Assembly: GCA_023432805.1 (NCBI GenBank)
Contig: JAEYUG010000079.1
Location: forward strand, 52,575-116,574
Origin: Bacteroidota bacterium
GTDB lineage: Bacteria; Bacteroidota; Ignavibacteria; SZUA-365
Direction: 5' to 3'
DNA length: 64,000 nucleotides
This document shows, one piece after another, positions 1 to 8,506 of this stretch. Under the pieces are notes generated by a model, which saw nothing but the letters and a program-made list of their open reading frames with translations, made no database searches and was not told the origin of the DNA. The translations under genes were made by a program, and so were the position numbers. Positions within the stretch are counted from its first letter, which is position 1. Each line of letters starts with the position of its first letter.

Positions 1-116
1 CCGCCTGGGTCGTCGAAGGTGCCCTCGAGATCGTTCCCTTCGCGATCTTCCTCGTCGCCCTCGTCGTCAGCCTCTGGCTGGCCATCGCGATGTACCGCAG
101 TACCGTGCATTCCTGA
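1..116 (+). CDS. C-terminal fragment of a membrane protein
   Basis: The window opens inside a gene. The frame beginning at base 3 is open until a TGA at 114-116 and encodes 37 residues. Residues 10-32 form a strongly hydrophobic stretch rich in Ile, Val, Leu and Ala, followed by a short basic/polar tail (MYRSTVHS). This looks like a last transmembrane helix with a short tail. The upstream part is outside the window, so no family can be named. It could also be a chance open frame, but the clean hydrophobic helix argues for a real gene end. Confidence 0.5.
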   Translation, partial: AWVVEGALEIVPFAIFLVALVVSLWLAIAMYRSTVHS

Positions 117-233
117 GCAGCAGCGCGTCACCCGCCACCGAGTCATATATCGGATCATTGCATCTGGCATGGCGTCTTTCTAAGTTCCGCCAACGGGTTT
201 GATGCATGGATGCACGACACATGGAGGTCGGAG

Positions 234-3023
234 ATGGTTCCAATGCTGCGCTGGATCGTCGTACTGTTGCCGTTCGCACTGCTGTCTGCCCGTGCGCAGT
301 TGACGGTCGTTTCGAACAAGTACGGTCACAGGCCTGGATACATCGACCATGCCGCACTGGTCGTGGAACCGCACGGCGGCTACGTCGAACATTCGCTCTA
401 CCTGACCTACTCCGACCACAACATCTTCGATAGGGATCCCAACGTAGAAATCGTGCACCGCTTCAACCTCCCGGCTGGGGCCATCGTCAACGACCTCTGG
501 CTGTGGATGGGCGACAGCGTCATGCAGGCCATCGTGCTCGATACCTGGCACGCACGCAAGATCTACGACAGCATCACGGTCAGCCTGCGCGACCCCGCGT
601 TCCTGAGCAGGCGCGGCGACCAGTATGAACTCCGCATCTTCCCGCTCCAGTCGGGCGCCACGCGCAAGGTCAAGCTGAACTACATCGTACCCACGCGGTG
701 GTACGGCATGCAGGCCGTCTCAGAACTCCCTCTGCCGATGCTGATGCAGAGCTTTGCGCGGACCAAACCGCTCGATCTGCTTTTCCGCGAGCGCGAGCCG
801 ATCTGGGGAGATCCGATACTCGGCTCGCTGCCCGACGTCGTCTTCACACCACTGGTCGACACGAACGGCTATCAGTTCCGACACGTGCGCCTCGACGACA
901 TCACGCCCATCTCCGATCCGACCCTGCGCTACGACATCCGCTTCAGCGAGGGAACTCGCTTCACCGCGACACGGCGCGCGGGCGAAGACCTCGCGTTCCA
1001 GTTCGGCTTCGATCCCGTCATGCTGGCGGGAAGGGAGGCGGATACCACGGGACGGACCTTCCTGCTGGCATGCGACCTGAGCGGGTGGAACTCCGGAAAC
1101 CTCGAGGTGCTCATCAAGCAGTCGCGGGAAGCCGCGCACGCCGCCACGCGTCCCCATGACAGCCTGCAGGTCGTCTACGGCGTCCGAGGTGAGATCGGCA
1201 CGCTGGCAGACCGCATCCGCATCGCGCATCCCGATACCATCGACGCACTCTTCGACACGCTCGTCGCACGCGCAGCACGCCTAGCACCGGTGCGCGAACG
1301 CAAACCATTCATCAAGATCGCAGACAGCCTCGCCTTCGAATGCTGGGCGTTTCCAGACATGGAAAAGCTCGCGGAGGTAAAACGATACAACGAGTTGATC
1401 GAGGCCGTGTACGATCAGCATCACGAAGACGTGCTCATCACGTACGCGCATGGCGCCGAACACAAGGAGCGCACGACACATTTCCGTGCTCCTATTCTCG
1501 CCCACCTTGATTCGCTGTATGAGAGAGGAGGCAGAGTTCTCAGCTTCTTCGATTACTTCCGGCTAACCGGAATTGGGAAACCCGGTGAGGAAGTGATTGC
1601 GCTGTCACAGGTGCCCAGCATCGACATGGAGACATCGCCGGAGCGGATGTCTCTCCTCCAGCGCGTGCCCACCGGTCGATTCAGCAGGCATTTCCGCGAT
1701 GACCTCGTGCACAATCTCCGCATGTACATGCGATGGGATCCGGATCCCGATATCCGCGAGGAGCTGCTCGACGACATGGGCAATCCCATGGTCTTTTCGA
1801 AGAGTGTCAAGAACGGCCTCCTGGTCGTGTCAACTCTCTGGTCTTTCCGCATTGACGGTGCGCTGAAGAGGGAGATTTCCATCCCGATGCTCGGACTCGC
1901 CGTCCCGACCAGCGGCAACCAGCTGCTCATGCCCCTGTTTCACCGCGTGCTGGCCATGCATGCCGCGACTCCCTTCGACCGGGTGATCTTCATCAGCAAT
2001 TCCGACACCCTCATCGAAAAGGATGACGCCGATCTCTGGGTGAACTTGTATGCAACCGCATTCGGCCCAAACCTGCCCGCGTTTACGACCGTCAATCTCG
2101 TCGACGGCGCCTTCCATATTCCACCCGTCGTCACCGACAACCAGATCGACTACTACTCGACCGGCTACCTGTTCAAGCGGCTGGCAGACCGGTCCCGCGG
2201 CCGCCACTTCGAATCCCACATCTACCCGTGGAGCAGCATCCGCACCCTGCTGAACCCGACCAACCTGCCACTGGCCGACTCACTCACCATCACTGCCGTC
2301 GCCGACGGGGGCAGGGGATTCGTGCAGGAAATCCGCGAGGTCGATCCCATCCCGGAGGATCCGAACAAGGCGCGCTTCTTCATCGGCTCTGCCATCGCCG
2401 CCGACAGCATCACGTTTACCGTGCGCGGACTCTACGAATACGGCACCGTCGAGCGCACCTTCATCCACACCGTGCCCGTGCGCACCGACACCCACGCCGC
2501 CGACGCGATCATTCCCGCGATGCTTGGCAACGAGCATCTGCGCGATATGTTCGCGCAGCTTCCCCGCGACACGGCAGGCATCGTGGAGACTGCGGTACGT
2601 CACCGCCTGCTCTGCGACTACACGGCCTTCCTCGCCCTCGAACCGCACGACACGATCACCTACATGCGCAATCCCTTCGACGAGGCGGGGCTGGTGGATG
2701 CGCCGCTGCCGGCTACGCCGGGGGATCTCGATTCCCTCGTCATCACCGCCGGTCCCAATCCGTTTTCCGGCACGACGACCATTGCGGTCGACCTCCCCTC
2801 CGCTGCGGAAGTTACCGTGCGCGTCACCGACATGATCGGCCGCCTCGTGCGCACGCTCGGCGACGGCGGGGAGGGCAGGGGCCGGCGCCACTATCTATGG
2901 AACGGACTCGACGCGTCGGGGCATCCCGTTCCGGCCGGTGCCTACATCGTGCAGGTGCTCGCCCGCGAACGCGCAGGCGAACAACTGCGGCGTGCCACGT
3001 GCACGCTATTGCGCGTGCAGTGA
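234..3023 (+). CDS. Secreted VIT-domain protein with T9SS sorting domain
   Basis: Predicted 929 residues. I chose ATG 234 because GGAGGT lies 7 nt upstream; in-frame ATGs at 210 and 243 are alternatives. Residues 4-22 form a signal peptide ending ARAQ. Residues about 40-150 resemble a vault/inter-alpha-trypsin (VIT) domain: an LPAGAIVNDLWLWMGD segment, ARKIYDSI, RDPAFL and the RIFPLQSGATRKVKLNY strand. A vWA-like region follows (FLLACDLSGWNSG), but the DxSxS metal site reads DLSGW, so metal binding is doubtful. The last ~85 residues (GPNPFSGTTT...PAGAYIVQV) are a type A T9SS sorting domain. By family knowledge, VIT-vWA proteins are surface or exported adhesion-like proteins; the substrate or partner is unknown. 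It stands alone, followed by a hairpin terminator. Confidence 0.85.
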   Translation: MVPMLRWIVVLLPFALLSARAQLTVVSNKYGHRPGYIDHAALVVEPHGGYVEHSLYLTYSDHNIFDRDPNVEIVHRFNLPAGAIVNDLWLWMGDSVMQAIVLDTWHARKIYDSITVSLRDPAFLSRRGDQYELRIFPLQSGATRKVKLNYIVPTRWYGMQAVSELPLPMLMQSFARTKPLDLLFREREPIWGDPILGSLPDVVFTPLVDTNGYQFRHVRLDDITPISDPTLRYDIRFSEGTRFTATRRAGEDLAFQFGFDPVMLAGREADTTGRTFLLACDLSGWNSGNLEVLIKQSREAAHAATRPHDSLQVVYGVRGEIGTLADRIRIAHPDTIDALFDTLVARAARLAPVRERKPFIKIADSLAFECWAFPDMEKLAEVKRYNELIEAVYDQHHEDVLITYAHGAEHKERTTHFRAPILAHLDSLYERGGRVLSFFDYFRLTGIGKPGEEVIALSQVPSIDMETSPERMSLLQRVPTGRFSRHFRDDLVHNLRMYMRWDPDPDIREELLDDMGNPMVFSKSVKNGLLVVSTLWSFRIDGALKREISIPMLGLAVPTSGNQLLMPLFHRVLAMHAATPFDRVIFISNSDTLIEKDDADLWVNLYATAFGPNLPAFTTVNLVDGAFHIPPVVTDNQIDYYSTGYLFKRLADRSRGRHFESHIYPWSSIRTLLNPTNLPLADSLTITAVADGGRGFVQEIREVDPIPEDPNKARFFIGSAIAADSITFTVRGLYEYGTVERTFIHTVPVRTDTHAADAIIPAMLGNEHLRDMFAQLPRDTAGIVETAVRHRLLCDYTAFLALEPHDTITYMRNPFDEAGLVDAPLPATPGDLDSLVITAGPNPFSGTTTIAVDLPSAAEVTVRVTDMIGRLVRTLGDGGEGRGRRHYLWNGLDASGHPVPAGAYIVQVLARERAGEQLRRATCTLLRVQ

Positions 3024-3055
3024 CCCCGGTGCACCAGCGAAGCCACGCAATGCAG

Positions 3056-3077
3056 GAACCCCGCCGCGGCGGGGTTC
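3056..3077 (+). terminator. Hairpin after the VIT-domain gene
   Basis: A perfect GC-rich inverted repeat (arms GAACCCCGCC / GGCGGGGTTC) lies 33 nt after the stop codon at 3023. It is followed by a short pyrimidine stretch rather than a full T-run, so termination strength is uncertain. Confidence 0.55.
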
Positions 3078-3098
3078 TTCGTGCAGGAACACAAAACA

Positions 3099-3129
3099 AA
3101 AAGACCCGTGATATGCTCACGAGTCTTTT
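3099..3129 (-). terminator. Terminator of the initiator tRNA (probably bidirectional)
   Basis: The inverted repeat AAAAGAC-C-CGTGA / TCACG-A-GTCTTTT has 5- and 7-bp stem parts separated by one mismatch and a 5-nt loop. It ends in T-runs on both strands. It starts 5 nt beyond the tRNA 3' end on the minus strand and faces the end of the VIT-domain gene. Confidence 0.75.
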
Positions 3130-3133
3130 CTTG

Positions 3134-3206
<73 letters not shown>

Positions 3207-3332
3207 GTGGGAATACAATGATACGCACGATCCCGGAAAAAAGCAAGCCGCGTCTCGCGACCAGCGTGCGGACGTCATCGTCAGTCAATGGAGGGGCGGC
3301 GTCTTGTCGCCGTTGGCGGTGAGTAGGTGCAG

Positions 3333-3356
3333 GGTGGACGGGGACGTCCACCGACC
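3333..3356 (-). repeat. Isolated copy of the 29-nt palindromic repeat
   Basis: Read on the minus strand, these 24 nt are identical to bases 8640-8663 of the tandem array 5.3 kb away. They contain the palindrome GGTGGACG-TCCC-CGTCCACC. The copy sits 10 nt past the stop codon of the SDR gene and could also act as a 3' hairpin for that gene; no T-run follows. Confidence 0.8.
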
Positions 3357-3366
3357 GTTCTCGCGA

Positions 3367-4158
3367 TTACAGCAGCCCGCGGTGGAGGCCGCCGTCGATC
3401 TGGATGGTCGCGCCCGTGATGTAGCCGGCTGCGTCGCTCGCGAGAAACGCCGCGAGCGCGCCGACCTCGGCAGGATCGCCGAGACGTCCGGCGGGAATCG
3501 CACCCACCGTCGCTGCGCGCTCCTCCTCGGGCGTGCGTCCGCTCTGCCGGGCACGATCCTCGAACAGATGCACGAGCCGGTCGGTCGCGATGAATCCCGG
3601 TGCGATGCAGTTGACCGTGACGCCGCGTGCGGCCACTTCGTCCGACAGCGTGCGCGCCATGCCCGTCACCGCAGCACGGTACGCGTTCGAGAGCAGCAGG
3701 CGCTGCACGGGCTGCTTGGCGCTGATGGAGGTGATGTTGATCACCCGTCCGGATCCCTGCGCGATCATGCCGGGTAGCAGTCCGCGGATCAACCGCACCG
3801 CGCTCATCAGCGTGCGATTCCATGCGAGCGTCCACGTCATGTCGTCGGTGTCGAAAAAGGTGCCGGTGGGCGGACCCCCGTTGTTCGTCACGAGCACATC
3901 CACGCGGCCATGCCGCTCGCGCACCGCGTCGACCACCAGCTCGGCCCCCTCGGCGCCATCGAGATCACAGGCGACGAACGAGACGTCTACCCCATGCGCT
4001 GCATGCAGCTCGTCCGACAAAGCGGCGAGTGCGGCCTCCGATCGGGATGCGAGCAGCAGATGGCAACCCTCGGCCGCAAGCGCGCGCGCCACCGCGCGGC
4101 CCAGTCCCTGCGACGCCCCCGCTACACAGGCGATCCTCTTCCTCAATCCAAGTTCCAT
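3367..4158 (-). CDS. Atypical SDR-family oxidoreductase
   Basis: 263 residues, starting at ATG 4158 with AAGGAG 8 nt upstream; longer frames run into a simple repeat and lack support. The Rossmann motif GASQGLG (14-20) and the NNG motif are standard for short-chain dehydrogenases. The catalytic segment is not: where classical members have YSASKAAV, this protein reads SNAYRAAV, replacing the active Tyr by Ser and the Lys by Arg. SDR subgroups resembling 3-oxoacyl-ACP reductase but lacking a perfect tetrad are known, so it probably belongs there. Substrate is unknown. It is a single gene, divergent from def, ending near the palindromic repeat copy. Confidence 0.85.
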   Translation of the reverse strand: MELGLRKRIACVAGASQGLGRAVARALAAEGCHLLLASRSEAALAALSDELHAAHGVDVSFVACDLDGAEGAELVVDAVRERHGRVDVLVTNNGGPPTGTFFDTDDMTWTLAWNRTLMSAVRLIRGLLPGMIAQGSGRVINITSISAKQPVQRLLLSNAYRAAVTGMARTLSDEVAARGVTVNCIAPGFIATDRLVHLFEDRARQSGRTPEEERAATVGAIPAGRLGDPAEVGALAAFLASDAAGYITGATIQIDGGLHRGLL

Positions 4159-4263
4159 GCCCTGTACTCCTTCAATGTGTGTGGAGGAAAATATCGCGAG
4201 TGCGGGGGTGGATCTCAAGTGCGTCGCGTACTCCAGCATGCCCGCGGGGGAAGCGCCCGCGCA

Positions 4264-4317
4264 GGGCATGCGGATGGAACAGGGCATGCGGATGGAACAG
4301 GGCATACGGATGGAACA
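4264..4317. repeat. Three tandem 18-bp repeats
   Basis: The unit GGGCATGCGGATGGAACA is repeated three times head to tail (4264-4281, 4282-4299, 4300-4317); the third copy has one change (GCATAC). The block lies in the 217-bp gap between the divergent SDR and def genes, 59 bp before the def start. It may be a regulator-binding cluster or a slippage product. Confidence 0.9.
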
Positions 4318-4339
4318 GGATCGGAACACCGCCGTTGTG

Positions 4340-4348
4340 TATATTTAC
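4340..4348 (+). promoter_or_regulatory. Putative -7/-10 box for def-fmt
   Basis: TATATTTAC lies 28 nt before the def start and resembles the Bacteroidetes TAnnTTTG element. Similar boxes precede several other operons in this window. No transcription start data are available. Confidence 0.4.
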
Positions 4349-4375
4349 AGACTGTACTCAGCAAACGGATTTCGC

Positions 4376-4939
4376 ATGGCCATTCTTCCGATCTATACAT
4401 ATGACGCGCGCGTGCTGCGCGAGAAGACCCGCGCGGTGGAACGTCCCGACGAGGCGATTGCACTCGCGCTCGACATGTTCGAGACCATGCGCAATGCGCA
4501 TGGGGTGGGACTCGCCGCGAATCAGGTTGGACGAGGACTCTCGCTCTTCACCATCGATCTGACCGAGGTCGAGGACTACGAGGAGACGAAGCCCCTGCTC
4601 TTCATCAATCCCGATATCACCGATTTCGACGGCGACGACGTGGCCTACGAGGAGGGCTGCCTGAGCATCCCCAGTCTGCGCGAGGATGTGGTACGCCCCG
4701 AACGCCTGCGCATCACCTACCGCGATGCGAACTTCGACGAGCAGGTGCTCGAAGCAGACGGCTTCCTGGCCCGCGTGATCCAGCACGAATTCGATCATCT
4801 CGAGGGCATCTTCTTCACCGACCGGCTGCGCGGACTGCGCAAGCGGCTCGTGGTTCCCGCACTGCAGAAGATCAAGCGCGGGGAAACACCGGCCGACTAT
4901 CCGCTCGCGGAATTGAAGAAGATGGACATCGTCGCCTGA
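4376..4939 (+). CDS. def: Peptide deformylase
   Basis: 187 residues. Removes the formyl group from the N-terminal Met of new proteins, using a metal in the cytoplasm. All three family motifs are present: GVGLAANQ (43-50), EGCLS with metal ligand Cys95, and HEFDH with His137 and His141 plus the catalytic Glu. The start at ATG 4376 gives the usual length and N-terminus (MAILPIYTYDA); upstream sequence in the same frame is intergenic repeat. No clear Shine-Dalgarno precedes it. fmt follows 71 nt downstream, the classic def-fmt pairing, and the initiator tRNA lies 1.2 kb away on the other strand. Confidence 0.97.
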   Translation: MAILPIYTYDARVLREKTRAVERPDEAIALALDMFETMRNAHGVGLAANQVGRGLSLFTIDLTEVEDYEETKPLLFINPDITDFDGDDVAYEEGCLSIPSLREDVVRPERLRITYRDANFDEQVLEADGFLARVIQHEFDHLEGIFFTDRLRGLRKRLVVPALQKIKRGETPADYPLAELKKMDIVA

Positions 4940-5010
4940 CCATCGGCGGGCGGGAGATTCCCGTTCTGCACTCATCTGTATCACCCCGATCACACACGAG
5001 ACAATCGGAC

Positions 5011-5964
5011 ATGAAGATCCTTTTCATGGGCACCCCCGACTTCGCCGTGCCCTCGCTGCGCGCCCTCGTCGCAAGCGACCACGAGGTCGTCGCCGTCGCC
5101 ACGGGATGTGACAAGCAACGGGGTAGGGGACGCCGGATGTCGCCCACGCCCGTCAAGGCGGCCGCGCTCGAGGCGGGACTTCCCGTGATCGAAACCGACA
5201 ACGTGCGCGATCCCGCCTTCGCCGAAGCGCTCGGCGGCTTCCCCGCCGACCTCTACGTCATCGTCGCCTTCCGCATCCTGCCCGCGTCGGTCTTCACCAT
5301 CCCCCCGAAGGGCACCTTCAATCTGCACGCATCCCTCCTGCCGAAGTACCGTGGCGCCGCACCCATCAACTGGGCGCTGATGAATGGCGACACGCGCTCG
5401 GGCGTGACGACCTTCATGATCCGCGAGCAGGTCGACACCGGCGGTATCCTGCTGCAGGACGCCGTGCAGATGCCCGCGAGCATGACCGCGGGCGAGCTGC
5501 ATGACGTGCTCGCCGCGAGCGGGGCCGCGCTCGTCGTGCGCACGGTCAGCGAGCTGGAGGCGGGCGTGCTCGCCCCGCAGCCACAGAACGATTCCGAGGC
5601 CACGCCCGCACCGAAGATCTTCCGCGACACCTGCCGCATCGACTGGAGCCGCAGCGCTGCGGCCGTACACAACCATGTGCGCGGACTGAGTCCCCACCCA
5701 GGCGCATGGACCATGCTCGGCGACACGATCCTCAAGCTGCACGGCACGCGCGTGGCCATCGTACGCCGCGGCGAGGTGCCCGTCACCGCTGCCGAACACG
5801 GCCTCGTGCCCGGCACCATGCTGCGCGACCGCGACCATATCGGCGTGGTCTGCGGCGAGAACATCCTCGACATCCTCACCCTGCAGCCCGAGGGTCGCCG
5901 CGCGATGACGACCGAGGAGTTCCTGCGCGGTCACGACATCCCCGCCGGCACCGTGCTCGTCTGA
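5011..5964 (+). CDS. fmt: Methionyl-tRNA formyltransferase
   Basis: 317 residues, the usual length. Transfers a formyl group from 10-formyltetrahydrofolate to Met-tRNA(fMet). The catalytic triad is visible as Asn104 and His106 in the FNLHASLLPKYRGAAPI block and Asp142 in EQVDTGG. The C-terminal anticodon/tRNA-binding domain follows (about 205-310). It sits directly behind def and 6 nt ahead of a GTG-started phosphodiesterase gene, so the three are probably cotranscribed. Its tRNA substrate is encoded at 3134-3206. Confidence 0.97.
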   Translation: MKILFMGTPDFAVPSLRALVASDHEVVAVATGCDKQRGRGRRMSPTPVKAAALEAGLPVIETDNVRDPAFAEALGGFPADLYVIVAFRILPASVFTIPPKGTFNLHASLLPKYRGAAPINWALMNGDTRSGVTTFMIREQVDTGGILLQDAVQMPASMTAGELHDVLAASGAALVVRTVSELEAGVLAPQPQNDSEATPAPKIFRDTCRIDWSRSAAAVHNHVRGLSPHPGAWTMLGDTILKLHGTRVAIVRRGEVPVTAAEHGLVPGTMLRDRDHIGVVCGENILDILTLQPEGRRAMTTEEFLRGHDIPAGTVLV

Positions 5965-5970
5965 CGCGCT

Positions 5971-6732
5971 GTGTCCGCCGCGCGCCCCACGCCACCCCTG
6001 ATCATCGCCCATCGCGGTTCGCCCGCGCGCGCGCCCGAAAACACACTCGCCAGTTTCGCGCGTGCCGTCGACGAAGGCGCCCGCTGCATCGAATGCGACG
6101 TGCGCCTTGCGCGCGACGGCGTGCCCGTGCTCATGCACGACGCCACGCTGCAGCGAACGACCGACCGCAGCGGGTATGTGGCTGCGCACACGCACGCCGA
6201 ACTCGACGCGGCCGATGCCGGCGCCTGGTTTGATGTGGCATTCATGGGGTGCAGGATTCCCACGCTGGAGGAAGTGCTCGCATGGCGTCCCTATGATGTG
6301 AGGATGATGCTGGAACTCAAGCGCGGGGGACTCGGCGTGCACACGACGCGCGATCTGGCGGAAGCTGTCGTGGCCCGCATCCACGCCGCGGATGCCACCC
6401 GCGCGGTGATCGTCACGTCGTTCAGCCACGCCGTGCTGCGCGCGGTGCGCGCGATCGACGACGAGATCGAGCTGGGACAGCTGCAGTACGGTCCCGCCAT
6501 CAAAGTCGGACTCGTGCGCCGCCTCGAGCGCGTGCAGGCGGCCTGGTACATCCGCAGCGTGCGCACGGTCGGGGTGGCCGACGTGCGCGCAATGCACGCG
6601 GCGGGAATCCGCGTGGCGGTCTACACCGCGAACACGGCGCGTGACGTGCGCCATGCCCTCGAGTGCGGAGTGGATGCGATCATCACGAACGAGCTTCCCT
6701 TCGTTCGGTCATTGCTTCAAGACAGTCGGTAG
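5971..6732 (+). CDS. Glycerophosphodiester phosphodiesterase (GDPD family)
   Basis: 253 residues with a GTG start only 6 nt after fmt. Hydrolyses glycerophosphodiesters to an alcohol and glycerol 3-phosphate. Family residues are visible: HRG at 14-16, ENT at 23-25, Glu41 and Asp43 (metal), catalytic His56 in MHD, and a later ELK motif. There is no signal peptide, so it is probably cytoplasmic (UgpQ-like). Its stop lies 18 nt from the end of the convergent lpxB gene with no strong terminator between them. Confidence 0.9.
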   Translation: MSAARPTPPLIIAHRGSPARAPENTLASFARAVDEGARCIECDVRLARDGVPVLMHDATLQRTTDRSGYVAAHTHAELDAADAGAWFDVAFMGCRIPTLEEVLAWRPYDVRMMLELKRGGLGVHTTRDLAEAVVARIHAADATRAVIVTSFSHAVLRAVRAIDDEIELGQLQYGPAIKVGLVRRLERVQAAWYIRSVRTVGVADVRAMHAAGIRVAVYTANTARDVRHALECGVDAIITNELPFVRSLLQDSR

Positions 6733-6750
6733 CTCTTCCCAGGCCGGGCG

Positions 6751-7878
6751 TCAGGCGGAGGCTTCCCCCAGCAGCAGCGCGGCCACGCGCGCGGCGGCGC
6801 CAGGCGTGCCCATGCGCGCGCGCACCCCGGCCAGATCCTTCAGCATCTGCGTGCGTCGGGGTCCCTCCTCCATCAGCGGCAGTATTGCATCGGAGATGCG
6901 TTCGGCGGTCGCATCGTGTTGCACGAGCTCCGGCACGATGCGCGCGTCGGCGAGGATGTTGGGCATGCCGATGTGGGAGACGTTGATCAGGCGACGGAAG
7001 ATTTCATAGTTCAGACGCGAGGCGCGGTAGACGATCACGAGCGGCGTGCCATAGGTCGCGGTCTCGACGGTGGCAGTGCCCGAGGTGACGATCGCCGCGC
7101 GGGCGTGCTGCATGAGCGCATGCGTCATGCCGCGCAGCAGGTGCACGTCACGCCGGGTGCCGATGTGGCGCTGGTAATGCGCGTCGTCGAGCGAGGCTGC
7201 GCCGATGGCGACGGTGCAGGACGTGCGGGCGCGGATGCGGTCGGCGGCGTCGAGCATGACCGGCAGCATGCGCTCGATTTCCTGGACGCGCGAGCCGGGC
7301 AGGAGGGCGAGGATGGGGGTGTCGGCGAGTCCCGCGCGGGAGAGGAACACGGCGCGCTCGACGTGCGGAAGCAGTTCGAGCAGGGGATGACCGACGAAGG
7401 TCGTGGCGATGCCCTCGCGCGAGAAGATCGCCTCCTCGAAGGGGAAGACGACGGCGAGGTGGTCGACGAGGGGACGCATCTTCGCGACGCGTCCCCGACC
7501 CCAGGCCCAGACCTGCGGACTGATGTAGTACACGATGCGCACGCCGGTGGCACGCACGGCGCGTGCGAAGCGGAGATTGAATCCCGGATAATCGATGAGC
7601 AGGAGGGCGCGGGGCTTCCGCTCGGCGAGGGCGGCGCGCGCGCGGTCGAAGATCTGCCGCAGCCTGCGGTAGTTGCGGGCGACTTCCACAAATCCCATCA
7701 CCGACGTGTCGCGCACGTGTGTGAGCAGTTCGCAGCCGGCCTCCTGCATGCGGTCGCCGCCGATGCCGAAGAACTGCGCGTCGGGCACGCGGGCGCGGAG
7801 CTGTTCGATGACGCGGGCGCCGTACTGGTCGCCCGAGGCCTCCCCGGCGATGATCATCCAGGAAGGGTCGGAGGTCAT
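6751..7878 (-). CDS. lpxB: Lipid-A-disaccharide synthase
   Basis: 375 residues. Condenses UDP-2,3-diacylglucosamine with lipid X to form the lipid A disaccharide, a membrane-associated GT19 glycosyltransferase step. The signatures AGEASGD (11-17), GIGGDRM, VMGFVEV, IDYPGFN, YISPQVWAWG and FVGHPLLE are all present and in order. It overlaps the upstream ICMT-like gene by 4 nt (ATGA), implying translational coupling. Its presence indicates an LPS-bearing outer membrane. The other lpx genes are not in this window. Confidence 0.97.
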   Translation of the reverse strand: MTSDPSWMIIAGEASGDQYGARVIEQLRARVPDAQFFGIGGDRMQEAGCELLTHVRDTSVMGFVEVARNYRRLRQIFDRARAALAERKPRALLLIDYPGFNLRFARAVRATGVRIVYYISPQVWAWGRGRVAKMRPLVDHLAVVFPFEEAIFSREGIATTFVGHPLLELLPHVERAVFLSRAGLADTPILALLPGSRVQEIERMLPVMLDAADRIRARTSCTVAIGAASLDDAHYQRHIGTRRDVHLLRGMTHALMQHARAAIVTSGTATVETATYGTPLVIVYRASRLNYEIFRRLINVSHIGMPNILADARIVPELVQHDATAERISDAILPLMEEGPRRTQMLKDLAGVRARMGTPGAAARVAALLLGEASA

Positions 7879-8447
7879 CGCAGGAGGCGGATGACGACGA
7901 GGATGACGGTGACGAAGGCGAAGGCCTGGAGGGTGCGGGCCTCGGAGCGGAGTCCCGCCCGCCAGTCGATCGGGATGGGACGGGGACTGCGCCAGGCGGA
8001 GGGCCGGAAGAGGAAGCGCGGCACGTTGCGGCGGTATTCGGCGTAGGCTTCGCCGAATTCACCGGCGAGGAAGCGTTCCTCTTCCTGCACGATGAGGGTG
8101 TACTGGAAGATGAACCAGGCGAGGGCGACGAGCTGCAGCCAGGGGAAGAAGGCCATCGACATGATGCCGACGCCCATGTAGAGCGTCATGTTGCCGAGGT
8201 AGAGGGGATTGCGGACGTGGGCGAAGGGTCCACTGGTCACGAGCTTGCTCGCGCCGACCGAACCGGTCACGCGGGTTTCGCTGCCGGCGTAGAACACGCC
8301 CCATGCGCGCAGGGCTTCGCCGACCGCGGCGATGACGAAGCCGATGGCGAGGCTTTCCCACGTGGGCGCCGCGAACACGAGCATAAGCACGAGGAAGGGC
8401 AGCGGGGTGTAGCTGCGGTTCTTGAAGAGGATCTGGTTGAGTGTCAC
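7875..8447 (-). CDS. ICMT/phospholipid-methyltransferase-like membrane protein
   Basis: 190 residues from a GTG at 8447 with AGGT 5 nt upstream; the frame continues further upstream only through tandem repeats, so longer starts are rejected. Several hydrophobic segments (about 15-60 and 100-130) flank the motif VRNPLYLGN, the family RxPxYxG box. A C-terminal EEERFLAGEFGEAYAEY block follows, matching the EE...FG..Y..Y tail of isoprenylcysteine carboxyl methyltransferase-like enzymes. The substrate is unknown; such proteins methylate membrane lipids or prenylated/phenolic substrates using SAM. It is coupled to lpxB, hinting at an envelope-lipid role. Confidence 0.8.
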   Translation of the reverse strand: MTLNQILFKNRSYTPLPFLVLMLVFAAPTWESLAIGFVIAAVGEALRAWGVFYAGSETRVTGSVGASKLVTSGPFAHVRNPLYLGNMTLYMGVGIMSMAFFPWLQLVALAWFIFQYTLIVQEEERFLAGEFGEAYAEYRRNVPRFLFRPSAWRSPRPIPIDWRAGLRSEARTLQAFAFVTVILVVIRLLR

Positions 8448-8506
8448 GAATACCTGCTGATTTTCTGCAATCCCGCAAAATACCCCGCGCCCACCCCACA
8501 TCCAAC

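Noticed and set aside
4159..4329. N-terminal extension of the SDR with repeated MPCSIR units
   Set aside because: The extension comes from the 18-bp DNA repeat, and a strong AAGGAG site precedes ATG 4158.
4990..6654. 554-codon minus-strand frame opposite fmt and the phosphodiesterase
   Set aside because: It is an antisense shadow rich in His, Arg and Asp; both plus-strand genes have complete catalytic motifs.
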